From Catalimonadaceae bacterium JC749 (lineage in GTDB: Bacteria > Bacteroidota > Bacteroidia > Cytophagales > Cyclobacteriaceae), in the NCBI GenBank assembly GCA_021730635.1, contig JAJNNC010000009.1:292130-356129 (forward strand): a DNA stretch of 64,000 nt. The letters are read 5' to 3'. Within the stretch, counting starts at the first letter, position 1. Each line of letters starts with the position of its first letter. Of the stretch, positions 61,785 through 64,000 are shown in pieces. A model generated the notes under the pieces. The model was not told the origin of the DNA. It was given only the letters and a program-made list of their open reading frames with translations, and ran no database searches. The position numbers and the translations under genes were made by a program.

Positions 61785-62312
61785 ATGGTTACCCTAAAAC
61801 AAGATCCACAAACTGAAAAACATCTGTTGAAAGATGATGGCATATTTCCGAATAATCCAAAGCTTCCTCTGATCATTTACAGAGCCGTCCTGCATTTGCC
61901 AGAAACCCATGCTCCTGCTATGATAGAACAGCTTTTCCAGGAGAACGGGTGGAGAAATTCCTGGCGCAACGGCATTTACCCCTATCACCATTATCACAGT
62001 ATAACCCATGAGGTACTGGGAATTTATCGTGGAGAAGCAGAAGTGCAGTTAGGAGGCCCTCATGGCATTATCACACAGGTAAAGCAAGGCGATGTTATTC
62101 TTATTCCTGCAGGTGTGGCCCATAAAAATATAAAGTCTGATGAAAGTTTCGCCTGTGTAGGTGCTTATCCGAAAGGAAAGAATTTTGATATGAATTACGG
62201 CAAAAAAGAAGAGCGCCCTCAGGCAGACCGGAATATAGAGCAGGTACCCCTGCCTGACACAGATCCTGTTTTTGGCAAAGAAGGAGTGTTGTTACAACTT
62301 TGGAGGGAATAA
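61785..62312 (+). CDS. Cupin domain protein
   Basis: The 175-residue protein has a single cupin fold (residues about 60-135). Metal-site residues are in YHHYHSITHEVLGIYRGEAEVQLGG (His and Glu), then GDVILIPAGVAHKNI with a later His. The N-terminal part (about 1-50) has LPLIIYRAVLHLPETHAPAMIEQLFQENGW, typical of a cupin subgroup found beside oxidoreductases. It has no signal peptide. The substrate is unknown. It is monocistronic. Confidence 0.85.
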   Translation: MVTLKQDPQTEKHLLKDDGIFPNNPKLPLIIYRAVLHLPETHAPAMIEQLFQENGWRNSWRNGIYPYHHYHSITHEVLGIYRGEAEVQLGGPHGIITQVKQGDVILIPAGVAHKNIKSDESFACVGAYPKGKNFDMNYGKKEERPQADRNIEQVPLPDTDPVFGKEGVLLQLWRE

Positions 62313-62680
62313 GCTGATACTGATAAATATTAATGAAAACTCCCCCACAACGTGTTATCGATACAAATCAACAACCGAATGCTGTGAACCCATTGAAAGA
62401 CAGATTGCTATTCTAGCCATCTCCTTGCTCATATAAGATAACTGCTCTAATCTTTAAAGGATTCGCTGCCCAAATGATAATAAAGCGACAAGTCTCTGGG
62501 CTGGTACATTGAAGGCTCACACAAAAATATATAAAACAGGTTCTATCAAAGCAGGCAAATTTATTTTGAACGAAAAACGATTGAATGAGGAAAAATCCTT
62601 AATTTTTGTAAGTATATTTTCATAATTGCACCCAAATTCGCAGTTATCTCACACAATCGGAAGCTTTTAACATTGTGTTC
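62313..62680. other. 368-base intergenic region
   Basis: Lies between the cupin gene and the NlpE-like lipoprotein. A 27-codon frame (62333-62416) is not convincing. I see no repeat, hairpin or promoter box of note. Confidence 0.5.
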
Positions 62681-63529
62681 ATGAAATATCATCTTTATCT
62701 GATTGTCTTTCTTTTCCTTGCATTGATTGGCTGCCGGAAAAGCCAGCATAGTCAAAATACAATGTCTGCTATTCTCAGTCCGGACAGTTTACATTATATC
62801 AATGAATTTATAGGTGAAAAACCAATGGCCGTAGATTTGTGGAACACAGAGCCCTTACAATCAGAACTAAAAAAAATACTAGGCAACCAATTTGATTCAT
62901 TTCTGCAGGATGTTGCCTCGGCTCAGGAATTAAAAAGAGACCAGGTAATTTATACTATCGCTGCCTTATCCGATTCACTGACCGAAATTAAAGGTTATAC
63001 TGTGGCACTCTTTGACACAGCCATCAACAAGGTAGAAGTTTTCTTTTTAAAAAATAAGGAAGCCCGGAATTTCCAATCTGAAGGCGAAGGCCTCTATATA
63101 CCCGATGAAGTCAGAAATTTGATGTACCAATATCTTAATTGGAATGTTTATGAGGGTATTTTGCCTTGTGCAGACTGTGAGGGTATTAAAACTGAACTCG
63201 CCTTAGAGCCCATACAAAACCAGACGGATGGCAGGTATTTTCTCCAGCAAACCTATTTATATACGGACAATGCAGTAAAAACTTTTCAATGGGAAGGAGT
63301 TTATTCTATACAACATGAATCCGCTCAGATTTCCAGTGACACTGTTTACCAAATTAAAAGGAATCAACCTGTGGACATGCTTTATTTTTCAAAAATGGCA
63401 GAAAGCAATCTGGAATTTTTAGATAACAACCCTCGTGGGAAAAAATCAGATGGTCCTTTAATCTTAGAAAAGAAAAAGCTCCCTCCATCTCCTCCTCAAG
63501 AAAGAAATAGTGGCAGCCTTTTTTATTGA
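62681..63529 (+). CDS. Lipoprotein with NlpE-like copper-resistance domain
   Basis: The product is 282 residues from ATG 62681 (MKYHLYLIVFLFLALIGC, lipobox L-I-G-C, Cys18); GTG at 62675 is possible. Residues about 30-130 have no recognised family. From about 150 the sequence YEGILPCADCEGIKTELALE carries the PCADC motif of the NlpE N-terminal domain, followed by YFLQQTYLY and GVYSI strands. NlpE senses envelope and copper stress in E. coli, partly through this Cys pair. Here the domain lies at the C-terminal half, so the role is probably related but not the same. It is monocistronic. Confidence 0.8.
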   Translation: MKYHLYLIVFLFLALIGCRKSQHSQNTMSAILSPDSLHYINEFIGEKPMAVDLWNTEPLQSELKKILGNQFDSFLQDVASAQELKRDQVIYTIAALSDSLTEIKGYTVALFDTAINKVEVFFLKNKEARNFQSEGEGLYIPDEVRNLMYQYLNWNVYEGILPCADCEGIKTELALEPIQNQTDGRYFLQQTYLYTDNAVKTFQWEGVYSIQHESAQISSDTVYQIKRNQPVDMLYFSKMAESNLEFLDNNPRGKKSDGPLILEKKKLPPSPPQERNSGSLFY

Positions 63530-63601
63530 GGCCTCGAGTAAGTTTTTCCTTCTCTACGATCAGCGGCAGAAAACGTATAGAGAAGCATTGATTATTGGCT
63601 G

Positions 63602-63649
63602 AAAAAATAAAAAAAATTCCGGCCCCTCTATTTGATAAAGAGACCGGAA
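63602..63649 (-). terminator. Terminator after the T9SS type A gene
   Basis: On the minus strand TTCCGG...CTCT pairs with AGAG...CCGGAA, followed by a T-rich run (AATTTTTTTT). It begins 33 bases after the stop of the gene ending at 63682. Confidence 0.75.
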
Positions 63650-63681
63650 ATCAACAACTCAACAACTACTTCAGCTGACGA

Positions 63682-64000
63682 CTACTGTTTAAGGATACGT
63701 CGTGTCTGCTTATTGCCTTCTGCATCTATGGTTTGTAGCAAATAGAGCCCTGGTTCTAAGACAGATAAATCCACACTAATTGGTTTGTCAGTCTTTACCT
63801 GAGTAGCTTCATAAACTATACTACCATTCATATCCAATACAACCATGCTGGCCATCTGATCGGTAGCGCTATGAATTTCTACCTGCATGACTGAAGCAAT
63901 AGGATTGGGATATACATTGATCTGGCTCTCTGATACTGCTGCCTGATCTGCCTGCTTTTCTTCCTCCGACTTTCTAGCGTTGTGATCTGATGTCATGCCT
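63682..64000 (-). CDS. T9SS type A sorting domain protein, C-terminal end (gene continues beyond window)
   Basis: Only the last 106 or so residues are visible; the frame is still open at the window edge and the Met at 63996 is internal. A Lys/Glu/Ala-rich linker is followed by a type A sorting tail: INVYPNPIASVMQVEI, VVLDMNGSIVYEA, LEPGLYLLQTID, KQTRRILKQ. The upstream part must hold the functional domain. The protein would be exported by T9SS and anchored or released at the cell surface. Confidence 0.88.
   Translation of the reverse strand, partial: GMTSDHNARKSEEEKQADQAAVSESQINVYPNPIASVMQVEIHSATDQMASMVVLDMNGSIVYEATQVKTDKPISVDLSVLEPGLYLLQTIDAEGNKQTRRILKQ

Noticed and set aside
62333..62416. 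27-codon frame after the cupin gene
   Set aside because: Too short to judge, with no ribosome site and no partner gene.
1..64000. Mobile elements, prophage, rRNA operon or defence islands
   Set aside because: No transposase, integrase, phage structural gene, rRNA sequence or restriction/CRISPR gene was recognised, and there is no obvious shift in base composition.

Overview
The window looks like a chromosomal segment of a Bacteroidota bacterium, most likely Cytophagales. Four things point there. Several proteins are type IX secretion (T9SS) cargo: type A sorting tails at 3483-5135 and 63682-64000, and type B gliding-motility-associated tails at 15135-19424 and 48085-50709. A PorP/SprF membrane protein sits at 19461-20501. 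Many genes encode lipoproteins with a Bacteroidota-style lipobox. Several genes are preceded by the Bacteroidota promoter box TAnnTTTG. GC content is moderate and uniform. I see no rRNA, CRISPR array, insertion sequence, prophage or plasmid signature, so this is a vertically inherited mix of housekeeping and envelope genes.

Layout. 1-6.8 kb: an incomplete outer-membrane barrel, a lipoprotein, a GT-C type membrane glycosyltransferase, and a DUF1800-DUF1501 pair. 7-14.8 kb: aldo/keto reductase, serine hydrolase lipoprotein, retropepsin-like protease, rarA, a DUF2062 protein, a DprE1-like oxidase, DUF2452 with a 48-residue membrane peptide missed by length cut-offs, and dinB with an anomalous start. 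15-20.5 kb: a 1429-residue PKD-repeat adhesin-like T9SS substrate with its PorP/SprF partner. 20.5-23 kb: an ECF sigma / anti-sigma-like / beta-barrel operon. 23-28.4 kb: threonine aldolase, then a lipoprotein, DUF350 protein and membrane-fused aminopropyltransferase in one operon, and a cupin/JmjC protein. 28.7-34.9 kb: BamA-like protein, metG, pth, rplY, prs and tRNA-Gln. 35-42.4 kb: LVIVD/DUF4114 lipoprotein, gamma carbonic anhydrase, M19 dipeptidase, mgtE, and a glycosyltransferase. 42.4-52.2 kb: a second ECF sigma factor, ceramidase-like protein, rsmG, a secreted protein of the family databases call asparagine synthetase B, an ABC permease, a large T9SS type B protein and rlmD. 52.7-64 kb: two PAS histidine kinases around a single-domain response regulator, DUF2480, tsaB, murF, DUF2461, a cupin, an NlpE-like lipoprotein and the tail of a T9SS type A protein.

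The common theme outside housekeeping is envelope and surface biology: secretion of adhesins, outer-membrane barrels, lipoproteins, and sigma-factor or phosphorelay control. No defence or mobile system was found. The best leads are the lipoprotein-DUF350-aminopropyltransferase operon, the secreted protein with an amidotransferase-like Cys motif, the ECF module with a possible self-promoter, the di-PKD duplication in the adhesin, and the dinB start anomaly.
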